A stretch of DNA of 64,000 nt. It comes from Porphyromonas sp. (lineage in GTDB: Bacteria > Bacteroidota > Bacteroidia > Bacteroidales > Porphyromonadaceae). Under the pieces are notes generated by a model, which worked only from the letters and a program-made list of their open reading frames with translations, was not told where the DNA came from and made no database searches. Positions 37,142 to 46,411 of this stretch are shown here, one piece after another. Positions within the stretch are counted from its first letter, which is position 1. Every line of letters begins with the position of its first letter. The stretch lies in contig JASBZK010000001.1 of NCBI GenBank assembly GCA_029983505.1, forward strand, positions 52,458 through 116,457. Direction: 5' to 3'. The translations under genes and the position numbers were made by a program.

Positions 37142-38014
37142 TCAGGGGTTAAGGAGACGGACTTTTTCGGCCACGGCTTCCATCAACCACATCGGCGTGG
37201 ATGTGGCGCCCGAGATGCCTACGGTACGGACGCCGGGAGGAAGCGGCTCTGTGATGTCGTCCGGCGTCTCTATGAACTCGGTCCGGGGATTAGCCCCCTT
37301 CGCCGTCTCGTAGAGTACGCGTCCGTTCGACGAGTTTTTCCCGGCGATGAAGTAGACGAAGTCCTTCCGGCGGGCAAAGTCGATGAGGTCGGGGATGCGG
37401 TTTGCGACCTGCCGGCAGATCGTGTCGTATGCTTCAAAAGGTACGCCGGGGTGCATTTTGGAGCGAATCTCGGAGGAGAGCGCCGCGAAGTGGTCACGGT
37501 CTTTCGTCGTCTGGCTGAAGAGATAGACGGGACGGGCGAAGTCGATGAGGGCGTCAATCTGCTCTATGGACGAGATGACGATGGCACTCCCACCGGTTTG
37601 ACCGACGAGCCCGTTGACTTCGGCGTGTCCCTCCTTGCCATAGATGACGATTTGCGCTCCGGTCTCGAGCGTCTCGGCGTAAATCTTGCGGATCCTTTTC
37701 TGCAGGGTCAGGACGACGGGACAAGTGGCATCGATGACGTTAATCCCGCGGTCCTTCGCGAGATCGTAGACCCAAGGGGCTTCCCCGTGTGCCCTAAAGA
37801 GTACCGTCTCTCCCGCTCCGAGTGTCCGGAGACGCTCGTAGTCTATGGGTTCGAGACCTTTGTCCGAGAGCCGCTTCACTTCCTCATGGTTGTGGACGAT
37901 TTCTCCGAGGGAGAAGAGACTTTTCTCCTTTCGAAGGTGCTCCTCGGCGTGCTTGATGGCATTTACGACGCCGAAACAGAAGCCCGAGGATTTGCTGATC
38001 TCAATCTCGACCAT
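37142..38014 (-). CDS. ispH: 4-hydroxy-3-methylbut-2-enyl diphosphate reductase IspH
   Basis: 290 residues, ATG start. The three cysteines that hold the Fe-S cluster are C13 (GFCFGV), C98 (DATCPVV) and C200 (DTICRQ). Substrate-binding motifs LGEIVHN, RAHGE, SQTT and SSNGRVL, SGATSTP are present. It makes IPP and DMAPP in the last step of the MEP pathway, supplying precursors for undecaprenyl phosphate and quinones. Its start overlaps the cmk stop by 14 bp, so the two are translationally coupled. The ispH-cmk pairing is common in Bacteroidota. Confidence 0.97.
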   Translation of the reverse strand: MVEIEISKSSGFCFGVVNAIKHAEEHLRKEKSLFSLGEIVHNHEEVKRLSDKGLEPIDYERLRTLGAGETVLFRAHGEAPWVYDLAKDRGINVIDATCPVVLTLQKRIRKIYAETLETGAQIVIYGKEGHAEVNGLVGQTGGSAIVISSIEQIDALIDFARPVYLFSQTTKDRDHFAALSSEIRSKMHPGVPFEAYDTICRQVANRIPDLIDFARRKDFVYFIAGKNSSNGRVLYETAKGANPRTEFIETPDDITEPLPPGVRTVGISGATSTPMWLMEAVAEKVRLLNP

Positions 38015-38702
38015 TTTTCGCTATGGTTTCCTCCGCCCAGCGAAGCACTATGGCGTTTTGCTCCTCACGGGTCAAGTCCGAGTTGTCGAGCAGGCGGGAG
38101 TCGCCGGCTTGACGGAGTGGCGAGACTTCGCGGGTGGAGTCTATGTGGTCTCTGGTCTTGAGGTTCTCGATGATTTCGTCCTGAGTGACTTTTTTGCCTT
38201 TGGCGATCATCTCGTCGTACCTCCTACGGGCTCGGACTTCTGGGCGGGAGGTCATAAAGATCTTCAGCTCTGCGTCCGGGAGGACGGTGGTCCCCACATC
38301 GCGGCCATCCATCACCACGCCCTTAGCCTTGGCCATAGCCTGCTGTCGGGCGACGAGGAAGGTGCGTACTTCGGGGACGGCACTCACGGGACTGACGAAG
38401 CTCGAGACCCACATCCCGCGGATCTCGCTCTCCACGTCCCGACCGTTGAGGAATAGGTGCTGACCGTCTGCTGTCCGCCGGAAGTCGAGGTTGATTTCTT
38501 CCAGGGCTTTTTTGACGGCTCGGAGGTCGTTTTCGCCTTCGTCCCACAGACCCTTTTCGAGGAGGAAGAGGGTGACTCCGCGGTACATGGCTCCGGTGTC
38601 GATATAGGTGTAGCCGAGGGCGCGGGCGAGTTCTTTGGCGATGGTACTTTTGCCCGTGGACGAGTAGCCGTCGATGGCTATGTTTATCTTGGATTCGTTC
38701 AT
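38001..38702 (-). CDS. cmk: Cytidylate kinase
   Basis: 233 residues, ATG start. The P-loop is DGYSSTGKST, followed by YIDTGAMYRG and the CMP-binding insert region (VMDGRDVGTTVLPDAELKIFMTS), then RARRRYDEM. It phosphorylates CMP and dCMP. Only 2 bp separate it from the stop of the TPR gene upstream, and it overlaps ispH downstream, so all three lie in one transcript. Confidence 0.96.
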   Translation of the reverse strand: MNESKINIAIDGYSSTGKSTIAKELARALGYTYIDTGAMYRGVTLFLLEKGLWDEGENDLRAVKKALEEINLDFRRTADGQHLFLNGRDVESEIRGMWVSSFVSPVSAVPEVRTFLVARQQAMAKAKGVVMDGRDVGTTVLPDAELKIFMTSRPEVRARRRYDEMIAKGKKVTQDEIIENLKTRDHIDSTREVSPLRQAGDSRLLDNSDLTREEQNAIVLRWAEETIAKNGRD

Positions 38703-38704
38703 GT

Positions 38705-40723
38705 TTACTGCATGCGTTTGATGACGCTATAGGCTTCGTAGATGCCGAGAGCTCCTGCGCGGCTCATACTTGCGTCGGCCCGGGCTTTGTCTCCGAGGGC
38801 GTACTGCGAGAGTCCGAGGTTATAGTAGGCGACGCCCATATCCGGGGTGCGCTCTATCGCTTTCTCGAAGTAAGTGGCGGCGTCCGCATAGCGCCCCACG
38901 GAGTAGAGGACGTACCCGATGTTGTAGAGCGCCGGGGCGTAGTCCGGGACGAGCTCGAGTACTTTTTCGAAGTCGCTGATGGAGGCTTGGGAGATGCCCT
39001 TACGGCGTACGAGGTCGGCTTCGCCCAGCTCCTTGCCGTCCTGACTTGCGAGGTAATTCATAAAGCGGGATACGCCTCTCTGGAAAAAGGCGGCTGCATC
39101 CGAGGGGTCGTCCTCCACTGCGTCGGAAAATGCCGACACCGAAGCTTCGAAGTCTTTTACGGTCACGAGAGCCATCCCTTGGTCAAAGGAGGTGCCGCGT
39201 TTCTTTTGGATCTCTTCGAGGTGCTCCCGGCTCTGTAGCTCGTTCAGCTCGGGCACCTGCCAGACCACGAATATCTGTCTACCCTCTTTCTTTTTGAAAA
39301 GGGCATCGATGAAAGCCTGCTTGGGGACGAAACGCAGTTGGCCTTCGGTTTGGACGTAGTAGGAGAGACGGTACATTCCCTGGGGCATCACGGCAGACTG
39401 TCTGTCCTGTACCCGACCGCGGATGGAGCCTTCCGCACCCTCTTCGTAGCGCTCGGTGTACCCTTTGGCACGGCTGTTGGTGACGAGCTGACGGAACTTC
39501 CTGATGTTCTCGTCCCTTTCGTCACGCACCGCGAGCGTGGCGGAGTCAGGAGTCAGTTCCCTCTCGAGGTCTTCTTGAAGCTCCTGCAAGGCCTTGGCTT
39601 CGTTGGCAGACCCCTTGTCGTAGACCATCTTGGAGGCTTGGTAGAGGTCTTTGCGGGCGTTGTAGTCCTGCCCCAAGAGCTGATAGGCGTTGGAGCGCTC
39701 GGCGTAGGCGGGGACAAAAGTGGGGTACCGCTTGATGATTTTGTCGAGGTCGCTCTTGGCGAGGTTCGGATCTCCGACCAAGTTGGAGAGGATGGCGCGG
39801 TTGAAGATGGCGAAATAGTTATTGGGATCCTCCCGCACGACCATATTTAGGTCTTCGAGGGCGCCGTTGAGTTCGCCCACTTGGGTCCTCAGGAGTGCGC
39901 GGTTGTACCGGGCAAGGAGGCTCGAGGGATCGAGATCCACGGCCTTGGTGTAGTCCTCCATGGCTCCGCGGATGTTATTCTGCTTGTACCGCATCAAGGC
40001 ACGGTTCACGAAGAGGCGCGACTCTCTCGGCACCTCTTTGATGGCTTTGGAGATGAGTTTCTCGGCATCGGCGTAGCGGGCGCGGTTGTACTCTATCTCG
40101 GCAAGCGAGAGGTAGGCTCCGGTGAGGGAGGCGTCCTTGGTGAGTGCTTTCTCGAAAAGCTTCTTTGCGCCGATGGTGTCTTTCTCCACCAAATGCAATC
40201 CCCCATCCAGCACGTAGCCCATGGCGTAGTCGGGGTAATAGCGCTTGAGGTGGGCTATGGTCTCTTTCGCTCTCGTGGTGTCTTTTTGGAAGATATAGAG
40301 GGCGGAGGCGTTATGAAGGGCGCCTTTGTGGTCGGGGTTGTCTCTAAGGACGACTTCGTAGTCAAGGGCGGCGAGGGAGTCTTTGCCGAGGGTGTGGCGG
40401 GTGATGCCCCTGAGGTAGTAGGCTTCGTAGATAAATGGATTGCGGCGGATGCTCTCTGAGGCGTCTTCCTCGGCTCCGAGGTAGTCGTCGAGTTGGTACT
40501 TGGCCATCGCACGATAGTAGTACGGCTCTGCGCGGGTGGAGTCGGCACGGACGGCGTTATTGAAGAGCTGTATGGCGAGGACGTAGTCCTTGAAATAAAT
40601 CGCGTTTTGACCAATCTTGATGACCTGCTCCATATCGATCTGTGCATACGCCGAAAGGGGAGCCAGTAGCGCCGGCACCGTGAGGAGCAGAATGCCGAAG
40701 ATCGTGCGGAGCAGTCTTTTCAT
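38705..40723 (-). CDS. Secreted or periplasmic tetratricopeptide-repeat protein
   Basis: 672 residues, ATG start, with signal peptide (LLLTVPALLAPLSAYAQ). It has about ten to twelve TPR units in two blocks: residues about 35-350 (AEPYYYRAMAKYQLDDYLGAEED, SLLARYNRALLRTQVGELNGAL, NYFAIFNRAILSNLVGDPNLAK) and about 535-665 (AAAFFQRGVSRFMNYL, APALYNIGYVLYSVGRYADAA, GVAYYNLGLSQYALGDKARAD). A non-repeat charged segment lies between. It is presumably a periplasmic scaffold; function unknown. It lies between def (21 bp) and cmk (2 bp); a TPR gene next to def recurs in Bacteroidales. Confidence 0.88.
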   Translation of the reverse strand: MKRLLRTIFGILLLTVPALLAPLSAYAQIDMEQVIKIGQNAIYFKDYVLAIQLFNNAVRADSTRAEPYYYRAMAKYQLDDYLGAEEDASESIRRNPFIYEAYYLRGITRHTLGKDSLAALDYEVVLRDNPDHKGALHNASALYIFQKDTTRAKETIAHLKRYYPDYAMGYVLDGGLHLVEKDTIGAKKLFEKALTKDASLTGAYLSLAEIEYNRARYADAEKLISKAIKEVPRESRLFVNRALMRYKQNNIRGAMEDYTKAVDLDPSSLLARYNRALLRTQVGELNGALEDLNMVVREDPNNYFAIFNRAILSNLVGDPNLAKSDLDKIIKRYPTFVPAYAERSNAYQLLGQDYNARKDLYQASKMVYDKGSANEAKALQELQEDLERELTPDSATLAVRDERDENIRKFRQLVTNSRAKGYTERYEEGAEGSIRGRVQDRQSAVMPQGMYRLSYYVQTEGQLRFVPKQAFIDALFKKKEGRQIFVVWQVPELNELQSREHLEEIQKKRGTSFDQGMALVTVKDFEASVSAFSDAVEDDPSDAAAFFQRGVSRFMNYLASQDGKELGEADLVRRKGISQASISDFEKVLELVPDYAPALYNIGYVLYSVGRYADAATYFEKAIERTPDMGVAYYNLGLSQYALGDKARADASMSRAGALGIYEAYSVIKRMQ

Positions 40724-40744
40724 CTTCGGGAGTGGTAATAAGAT

Positions 40745-41302
40745 TTATTTGTTGGAAACTGTTCGGTAGCTTGCGGGTACTTTCCCCTTGGAGAGCTTGC
40801 TGAGCTTCCCCTTGATCATCTGTTTGCGGAGTGGCGTGACCCGATCCGTGAAGAGGACTTCTTCGAGATGGTCAAATTCGTGTTGGAAGACTCTTGCGTT
40901 GAATCCCTCCAACCTTTCCTCGTGCCACTCTCCTTGGGGATCCTGGTAGCGTACGGAGACCCACTTGGGGCGTGTCACGCTCTCCGAGAGACCGGGGAGG
41001 GAGAGGCATCCTTCCTCCATTGTGATGGTCTCTTCGCTTGATCCGAGGATGGAGGGATTGATGAACGCCTTCTTGAAACCGGCTGTCTCGGGGAAGGTGT
41101 CTTTAAGGTCATCGGCATCGATAACGAAGAGGCGGATGCTCTTGCCTACCTGCGGAGCGGCCAGCCCCACGCCGTCGGCTTTGTACATCGTCTCGAACAT
41201 ATCGTCGATGAGCTTAGCGAGCCCCTCTTCCGTGAGCGGGTCTATCTCACGGGTCTCGTGCCGGAGCACCTCTGTGCCGTAAATGTATATCGGAAGGATC
41301 AT
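40745..41302 (-). CDS. def: Peptide deformylase
   Basis: 185 residues from the ATG at 41302; the longer frame to 41458 is repeat-derived and rejected. The three motifs are present: GVGLAAPQ (44-51), EGCLSLP (97-103) and QHEFDHLE (HEFDH at 141-145). Together they supply the metal ligands Cys, His, His and the catalytic Glu. It removes the formyl group from nascent proteins. It is followed after 21 bp by the TPR gene; upstream a repeat-filled 193-bp gap separates it from ruvX, so it may have its own promoter. Confidence 0.97.
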   Translation of the reverse strand: MILPIYIYGTEVLRHETREIDPLTEEGLAKLIDDMFETMYKADGVGLAAPQVGKSIRLFVIDADDLKDTFPETAGFKKAFINPSILGSSEETITMEEGCLSLPGLSESVTRPKWVSVRYQDPQGEWHEERLEGFNARVFQHEFDHLEEVLFTDRVTPLRKQMIKGKLSKLSKGKVPASYRTVSNK

Positions 41303-41360
41303 ATTTTTTCTTTCTCTACGTTTGTCTGTAAATTTAATGTCTCTTGCGGGCAGTCTTTTC

Positions 41361-41450
41361 CCGACCGTACCGGGAAACTTTTTTCGGCCTGTACCGGACA
41401 AAAATTTCGGTCCGACCAAAAGGAATGCGAGATACGGACCAAAGTTTTCC
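41361..41450. repeat. Interspersed hairpin repeat, copy 12
   Basis: Hairpin at 41363-41395 (gaccgtaccg against cggcctgtacc), then arms tttcggtccgacc and gagatacggacc. It lies between ruvX and def inside a leftward gene array. Confidence 0.78.
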
Positions 41451-41495
41451 CCTCTCACGGACCCGATTCTCTGCCCCCTCCCTATCTAAAACCGC

Positions 41496-41933
41496 CTACT
41501 TGGAGCAAATATAGTCTTTTCCCGCCTTACTCTCCATAAAGTCACGGAGGATAATCACGGCACTCACTTCGTCTACAAGTCCTTTTTCTCTCCTTTTCAT
41601 CTTCGTGACGCCACTCTCGAGGATCGCTTTTTGGGCGAGTACGGAGGTGTACCGCTCATCGTATCGGACGATTTCGAGGTTGGGGAGCTTAGAGCGGATG
41701 CGCCGGATGAGTGGCTCGATGTACTTCGCACTCTCGCTCGGGGTATTGTCCGCCTGCTTCGGCTCCCCGACGACGAGTGCGTCGACGGACTCCTTTTGGA
41801 GATACGCCACGAGCCACTCGACCACTTTGGAAGTTGCGATGTAGCCCAGACCCGTGGGGATGATTTTGAGGGGATCGGTGGCGGCGAGACCGGTGCGCTT
41901 TCTGCCCACGTCCAGTGCTAAGAGACGTCCCAT
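41496..41933 (-). CDS. ruvX: RuvX/YqgF family putative Holliday junction resolvase / pre-16S rRNA nuclease
   Basis: 145 residues, ATG start. RNase H-like fold with LALDVGRKRTGLAATD, VGEPKQADNTPSESAKYIEPLIRRI (in part), YDERYTSVLA and DEVSAVIILRDFM, which hold the conserved acidic residues. In E. coli the family matures the 5' end of 16S rRNA. Its start overlaps the folK stop by 16 bp, so translation is coupled. Confidence 0.95.
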   Translation of the reverse strand: MGRLLALDVGRKRTGLAATDPLKIIPTGLGYIATSKVVEWLVAYLQKESVDALVVGEPKQADNTPSESAKYIEPLIRRIRSKLPNLEIVRYDERYTSVLAQKAILESGVTKMKRREKGLVDEVSAVIILRDFMESKAGKDYICSK

Positions 41934-42394
41934 AAGAGTTCGGATACTTTTTTCCCGGAGACCGGATCTACAGTTTCGGACGCTATTTCGGTCAGAGGCT
42001 TGAGGACAAAAAGACGCTCCCGAAACCGCGGGTGCGGCACCGTAAGCTCCGGTGTGTCCAAAATCAGATCTCCGTAGAGGATGAGGTCGATGTCGATGGG
42101 ACGGTCGGCATAAACGCCGTCCTGGCTTTTGTGCGTCCTCCCAAGCTCTCTCTCGATTTCTTGGGTTTCGGAGAGCAAACCATGCGGGGAAAGGGTCGTC
42201 TCGAGCGCTAAGGCGATATTGTAAAAAAGATGCGGACTACGGAACCCCTCAGGATCCGTCTCGAAAGTCTTGGAGACTGCAGTCACGACTCCGCATCTTT
42301 CCCCCAAAAGAGCTGCCGCACGCCCCAGAAGCGCCTCACGGTCTCCCATGTTGCTGCCGAGGGAGAGGTATGCTTTAACCTTTTGGGGCGCCAT
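41918..42394 (-). CDS. folK: 6-hydroxymethyl-7,8-dihydropterin pyrophosphokinase (HPPK)
   Basis: 158 residues from the ATG at 42394 (MAPQKVKAYLSLGSNMGDRE); the in-frame start at 42433 would run into queA. HPPK motifs: LSLGSNMGDREALL, YNIALALET, ELGRTHKSQDGVYADRPIDIDLILYGD in pieces, and VPHPRFRERLFVLKPL. It transfers pyrophosphate from ATP to the pterin in folate synthesis. Only 4 bp follow the queA stop, and it overlaps ruvX downstream. Confidence 0.95.
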   Translation of the reverse strand: MAPQKVKAYLSLGSNMGDREALLGRAAALLGERCGVVTAVSKTFETDPEGFRSPHLFYNIALALETTLSPHGLLSETQEIERELGRTHKSQDGVYADRPIDIDLILYGDLILDTPELTVPHPRFRERLFVLKPLTEIASETVDPVSGKKVSELLWDVS

Positions 42395-42398
42395 CCTC

Positions 42399-43454
42399 TT
42401 ACGGAACGATAAGCATGGAGTCGCCGTAGGCACCGAAGCCGTACTTCTCTTTGATCGCCTCCTTATATCCCGCCATCACGTTTTTGTAACCGCCGAAAGC
42501 GCAGGCGTTCATAAGCATCGGAGAGTAGGGTATGTGGAAGCCCGTAATCATCGAGGTGGCCACTTCAAACTCATACTCCGGGAAGATGAACTTTCCCGTC
42601 CAACCCTCGTAAGGCTTGATGAAGCCGTCCGTACTTACGGCCGTCTCAAGGGCTTTCATCGTGGAGGCTCCGACGGCGCAAATCTGTTTGCCCGAGATTT
42701 TCGCGTTATTGACCATATCGCAGCACTCTTTGGAGACGAACATCTGCTCGCTCCCCATCTTGTACTTCGTGAGGTCGTCGACGTCGATTTCGGAATACAT
42801 CACACGGGAGTTGTGCAGCGTCAGACGCGCAAACTTGGTGTCCTTCAGATCCAGACGCTTCATCAGCTCTCTGCTGAAGTGAAAGCCCGCTGACGGTGCC
42901 ACCACCGCACCTTCCTCCGTGGCGTAAATCGTCTGGTAGTTCTCGGGATCCTCCGGCTCTTCGTCCCGCTTGATGTAGTCGGGCAGAGGTGTGAGACCGT
43001 GCGCGAAGAGCTCTTTTTTGAACTCCTCGTGCGTGCCGTCAAAGATGAAGCGCAGCGTGCGACCGCGTGAAGTCGTATTATCGATAACTTCGGCCACGAG
43101 ACTCTCGTCTTCGCCGAAATAGAGCTTATTGCCGATGCGGATTTTTCTCGCCGGATCCACGAGCACGTCCCAGAGCAATTGCTCGGGCTTGAGCTCACGG
43201 AGAAGGAAGACTTCGATAATGGCGTTTGTCTTCTCTTTGTGACCGAGAAGCTTGGCCGGGAAGACCTGTGTGTCGTTGAGGACGATGACGTCGTCGGCGC
43301 CGAAGTAGTCGATCATATCCTTGAAGAGCCGGTGCTCGATCTCTCCGCTCTCCTTATGAATCACCATCATACGTGCCTCGTCCCGAAACTTTTCGGCAGG
43401 CCGCTGAGCAATCAGCTCTTCGGGAAGTTTGTATTTGAATTGGGAGAGCTTCAT
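42399..43454 (-). CDS. queA: tRNA preQ1(34) S-adenosylmethionine ribosyltransferase-isomerase QueA
   Basis: 351 residues from the ATG at 43454 (MKLSQFKYKLPEELIAQRP). A further in-frame ATG at 43484 is possible, but the family starts with MKLS. Motifs: VLNDTQVFPAKLLGHKE, EVFLLREL, LPPYI-like LPDYIKRDEEPEDPE, VAPSAGFHFS, THxG-like LTLHNSRVMYSE, GASTMKALE, FHIPYSPMLMNACAFGG. It adds the ribosyl part of SAM to preQ1 in tRNA to form epoxyqueuosine. It sits in an array with truB and folK; queF is elsewhere in the window. Confidence 0.97.
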   Translation of the reverse strand: MKLSQFKYKLPEELIAQRPAEKFRDEARMMVIHKESGEIEHRLFKDMIDYFGADDVIVLNDTQVFPAKLLGHKEKTNAIIEVFLLRELKPEQLLWDVLVDPARKIRIGNKLYFGEDESLVAEVIDNTTSRGRTLRFIFDGTHEEFKKELFAHGLTPLPDYIKRDEEPEDPENYQTIYATEEGAVVAPSAGFHFSRELMKRLDLKDTKFARLTLHNSRVMYSEIDVDDLTKYKMGSEQMFVSKECCDMVNNAKISGKQICAVGASTMKALETAVSTDGFIKPYEGWTGKFIFPEYEFEVATSMITGFHIPYSPMLMNACAFGGYKNVMAGYKEAIKEKYGFGAYGDSMLIVP

Positions 43455-43512
43455 GCTCCCCAGATTATTCCTTAGCGTCTTCATATTCTTAAATATAACT
43501 GTCGGTTCCCCG

Positions 43513-44259
43513 TTATTGTTCTCTTTTGTAGCCCTCTTTCTCCAGCTCCCCCTTTATGAAGTCTTCGATCTCCTCCGGCTTGATGGCGTCATCAAGCGTG
43601 AAGGAGCCCACACTTGTGCGCCGGAGGGCAGTGAGGTGTGCCCCGCTCCCAAACTCACGACCGAGATCACGAGCCAAAGAGCGGATGTAGGTCCCTTTGC
43701 CGCAAGTGACTTCGAGTGTCAGCATCGGCGGCTCGAATGTGGTGAGCTTGATTTCCCGGATGAATACTTTCTTTGCCGGCAGCTCCGTCTCCTCTCCTCT
43801 CCGGGCCAATTTGTAGGCACGGGTGCCGTTGATGTTCACGGCAGAGAAGAGTGGGGGCACTTGGTCGATTTCGCCCTCAAACTTCCTCAGCGCTTCTTCC
43901 GTCATCTCCCTCGTGATGTGATCGTAGGGAAAAGTCGCGTCGACCTCACTCTCGAGGTCAAAGCTCGGGGTCGTCTCACCGAGCTTGATGGTGGTGACGT
44001 AGTGTTTCAAGCCCTTCTGTACTTCGTCGATGGTCTTGGTGAAACGTCCCGTGCAGACGACCACGACGCCCGTGGCGAGCGGGTCGAGTGTGCCGGCGTG
44101 ACCCACTTTGATGCGCTTGACACCCAGAGCTTTCGAGAGGACGTAACGGAACTTGTTGACCACGTCGAAGCTGGTCCATTCCGGAGGTTTGTCTATGACG
44201 ACGTACCTCCCGAGATCGAACGAGCTTTTGGGGCGATCGGCTTGGGGCTTATTGCTCAT
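43513..44259 (-). CDS. truB: tRNA pseudouridine(55) synthase TruB
   Basis: 248 residues, ATG start. The catalytic Asp is D59 in KVGHAGTLDPLATG. Also seen are IDKPPEWTSFDVVNKFR, VPPLFSAVNINGTRAYKLAR (in part) and VTCGKGTYIRSLARDLG. It is the short type without a full PUA domain. It makes pseudouridine at position 55 in the T loop of tRNAs. It follows uppP by 9 bp. Confidence 0.97.
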   Translation of the reverse strand: MSNKPQADRPKSSFDLGRYVVIDKPPEWTSFDVVNKFRYVLSKALGVKRIKVGHAGTLDPLATGVVVVCTGRFTKTIDEVQKGLKHYVTTIKLGETTPSFDLESEVDATFPYDHITREMTEEALRKFEGEIDQVPPLFSAVNINGTRAYKLARRGEETELPAKKVFIREIKLTTFEPPMLTLEVTCGKGTYIRSLARDLGREFGSGAHLTALRRTSVGSFTLDDAIKPEEIEDFIKGELEKEGYKREQ

Positions 44260-44268
44260 ACGGTGAGG

Positions 44269-45117
44269 TTATTGGAAAAGGGCGAGGTTTACGCCCGATG
44301 CCATCATAAGGAGAATCACGCCCCCCACTATGATGCGGTATACCCCGAATGCCCTAAAGGAGTGCTTGCGGACGTACCCTATAAAATACTTTATAGCAAG
44401 GAGTGCCACGACGAAAGCCACCGCGTTGCCGATGAGGAGCAGCCCCCAGTTGTCTGCCAGGATATGCAGGTCGCCGGACTTCATAAACTTAAGCAACTCG
44501 TACACCGTGGCTCCTGCCATCGTCGGCACGGCGAGGAAGAAGCTGAACTCCGCGGCCGTTTCCCTCTTCAGCCCCACTGCCATACCGCCCACGATCGTAC
44601 TCATAGAGCGCGACATCCCGGGCAGGAACATCGCGATGCACTGAAAGAGACCGATGATGAAAGAATCCTTGTAGCGGACGATTTTCTTCTCCCCGCGCTT
44701 CACCCAGCTGTCGATGAAGAGCATAATCACCCCGCCTATGACGAGGTTCAAGGCGATGATCCAGACTTCGCCGAGTACCGAGTCCACCCAGTCGTCGAAG
44801 AGCAGCCCCAAGACGACCGCAGGGATAATCCCCACCGCGAGAAGCCAGTAGAAGCGAAAGCGCCCCAATAGCCGCCTGAAGCCCGGCGCATCCCTGAGAT
44901 CCGAAGGCACCTCGAAGCGGAGGAACTCCCGAAAGTACAGCACTACGACGCTGAGGATGGCGCCGAGCTGTATCATCACTGTAAATGCCTTGACGAAATC
45001 GGTGCTCTCGATGCCCATTAGCGCTTGGGCGATCACCATGTGTCCCGTACTCGAGACAGGCAGGAACTCCGTGAGTCCCTCTACGATGGCCAGTACGATG
45101 GCCTGTATGTAATCCAT
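44269..45117 (-). CDS. uppP: Undecaprenyl-diphosphate phosphatase
   Basis: 282 residues, ATG start, about eight membrane spans. The first catalytic motif EGLTEFLPVSSTGH (13-26) and the second PGMSRSMSTIVGG are present, as in BacA. It recycles the lipid carrier for peptidoglycan and surface glycans by removing one phosphate from undecaprenyl-PP. It lies between a DUF3098 gene (39 bp) and truB (9 bp), a conserved Bacteroidales order. Confidence 0.97.
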   Translation of the reverse strand: MDYIQAIVLAIVEGLTEFLPVSSTGHMVIAQALMGIESTDFVKAFTVMIQLGAILSVVVLYFREFLRFEVPSDLRDAPGFRRLLGRFRFYWLLAVGIIPAVVLGLLFDDWVDSVLGEVWIIALNLVIGGVIMLFIDSWVKRGEKKIVRYKDSFIIGLFQCIAMFLPGMSRSMSTIVGGMAVGLKRETAAEFSFFLAVPTMAGATVYELLKFMKSGDLHILADNWGLLLIGNAVAFVVALLAIKYFIGYVRKHSFRAFGVYRIIVGGVILLMMASGVNLALFQ

Positions 45118-45156
45118 CTGATATCTTCTATTGCGTTAAGTGTGTCCTTCCTCTTA

Positions 45157-45396
45157 TTATTGTTTGGATTTCGGGCGGTAGAGGAGGGCGGGGATGATGC
45201 CGAGATAGCCGAGCGTGGTAAGAATGGGAGCGAGCACGATTCTCCGGAAATTAAAGACCTCCGGGTCGAAGCTTACGCCGTCCGCACTCTTTCCCCCGCT
45301 CATCAACGCATACCCGATGACGAGAAGGAGCATCGAGACCGCCAATATCCATAGGTTGGCGCGTGTAAAACCGTAGTATTTGGACTCTTGTGCCAT
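45157..45396 (-). CDS. DUF3098 family small membrane protein
   Basis: 79 residues from the ATG at 45396 (MAQESKYYGFTRANLWILAVSM). The frame is open to 45660, but that part is a shadow of ftsX. It has two membrane spans (NLWILAVSMLLLVIGYALM and ILTTLGYLGIIPALLY), with the family motif FRRIVLAPILTTLGY between them. Function unknown. It lies 26 bp after ftsX and is probably cotranscribed with it and uppP. Confidence 0.9.
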   Translation of the reverse strand: MAQESKYYGFTRANLWILAVSMLLLVIGYALMSGGKSADGVSFDPEVFNFRRIVLAPILTTLGYLGIIPALLYRPKSKQ

Positions 45397-45422
45397 TTTG
45401 AGACAAAAAATAGGTGAAGTGA

Positions 45423-46319
45423 TTAGGCCCTGTAGAGCTTGTCTGCGTCCATCCTCAGGTAGCGACTTACCGCCAGAGCTGACGCAATCCAGCTGATGAG
45501 AACCCCGAGGACGAGGACAATCCCCGAGACGATTAGGGAGTTTCGGATCGTCAAGACTTCGCGCATCGGCGGGAAGACCTCCAAGATATACCACCGTCCC
45601 CATGCCAGTAGCGCGATGGCCAAAACCGCCGCGGCTACGCCTGCCCATATATTGCTCCACACGAAAGGCCTTCGGATAAAGCCTGCCGTCGCTCCCACAA
45701 GGCGCATCGTGTAGATGAGGAAACGCTTGGAGTAAATGAGAAGCCGGACGGTGTTATTGATAAGTACCACCGAGATTAGGAGTAGGATGACCGTCAGCAC
45801 GATCATTACGATGGTGACGGTACGGATGTTCTTATTGAGCGCTTCGATGAGATCTTTGCGGAAAGAGACGCTTTGGGTGATGGGGTAATTGCCCAGCAGC
45901 CGTTCGATCTTCGCGATGCTGTCCTTCTCAGACACGTATTTGCTTTTGACATAGACTTCGAGCGTGGGTGAGAGGGGATTCCACCCCAGGAAGCTCTCCG
46001 GACTCTCTCCGAGCTCTTCGGTGAGCTGCTTCATGGCCTCTTCCTTGGAGTAGTATTCGACCTCCTTGACGAACGGGTGCTTCTCGATGTCTTTTTTCAT
46101 CAAAGCGATCTCGTTATTGGACGCTTCCGGGGTAATGAGTACGGTGAAGTTGAAGCTCTCCCGGACGTAGTCTTTGAGACCGGTGCCGACGAGACCGATG
46201 ATGGCGACCACGCCGACCAAGAAGAGCACCATAGCGATGCTGATGATGCTGATGATGCGCGAATGAATGAAACTCAGATTCTTGCTCTTACCTAACCGTT
46301 GCTCGTCTCTTCCTGCCAT
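45423..46319 (-). CDS. ftsX: Cell division ABC-transporter-like membrane protein FtsX
   Basis: 298 residues from the ATG at 46319 (MAGRDEQRLGKSK). Four membrane spans: about 26-48, 165-190, 215-240 and 262-285. The extracytoplasmic domain between spans 1 and 2 (NFTVLITPEASNNEIALMKKDIEKHPFVKEVEYYSKEEAM in pieces) is typical of FtsX. With FtsE it controls cell wall hydrolases at the septum; ftsE is not next to it here. First gene of the array running to ptpA. A TATATTTG box lies at 46357-46364 (minus). Confidence 0.94.
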   Translation of the reverse strand: MAGRDEQRLGKSKNLSFIHSRIISIISIAMVLFLVGVVAIIGLVGTGLKDYVRESFNFTVLITPEASNNEIALMKKDIEKHPFVKEVEYYSKEEAMKQLTEELGESPESFLGWNPLSPTLEVYVKSKYVSEKDSIAKIERLLGNYPITQSVSFRKDLIEALNKNIRTVTIVMIVLTVILLLISVVLINNTVRLLIYSKRFLIYTMRLVGATAGFIRRPFVWSNIWAGVAAAVLAIALLAWGRWYILEVFPPMREVLTIRNSLIVSGIVLVLGVLISWIASALAVSRYLRMDADKLYRA

Positions 46320-46411
46320 AGTCTGCTTTCCCGAGTGGATATCGAATATAATACGCGCAAATATACCCAAATTAAAAAGAGTCTCCGAGTCTCCTGCGGG
46401 AGGGATATTTT

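Noticed and set aside
35877-37313. Open frame of 478 codons on the plus strand
   Set aside because: Antisense of ptpA; no protein family features.
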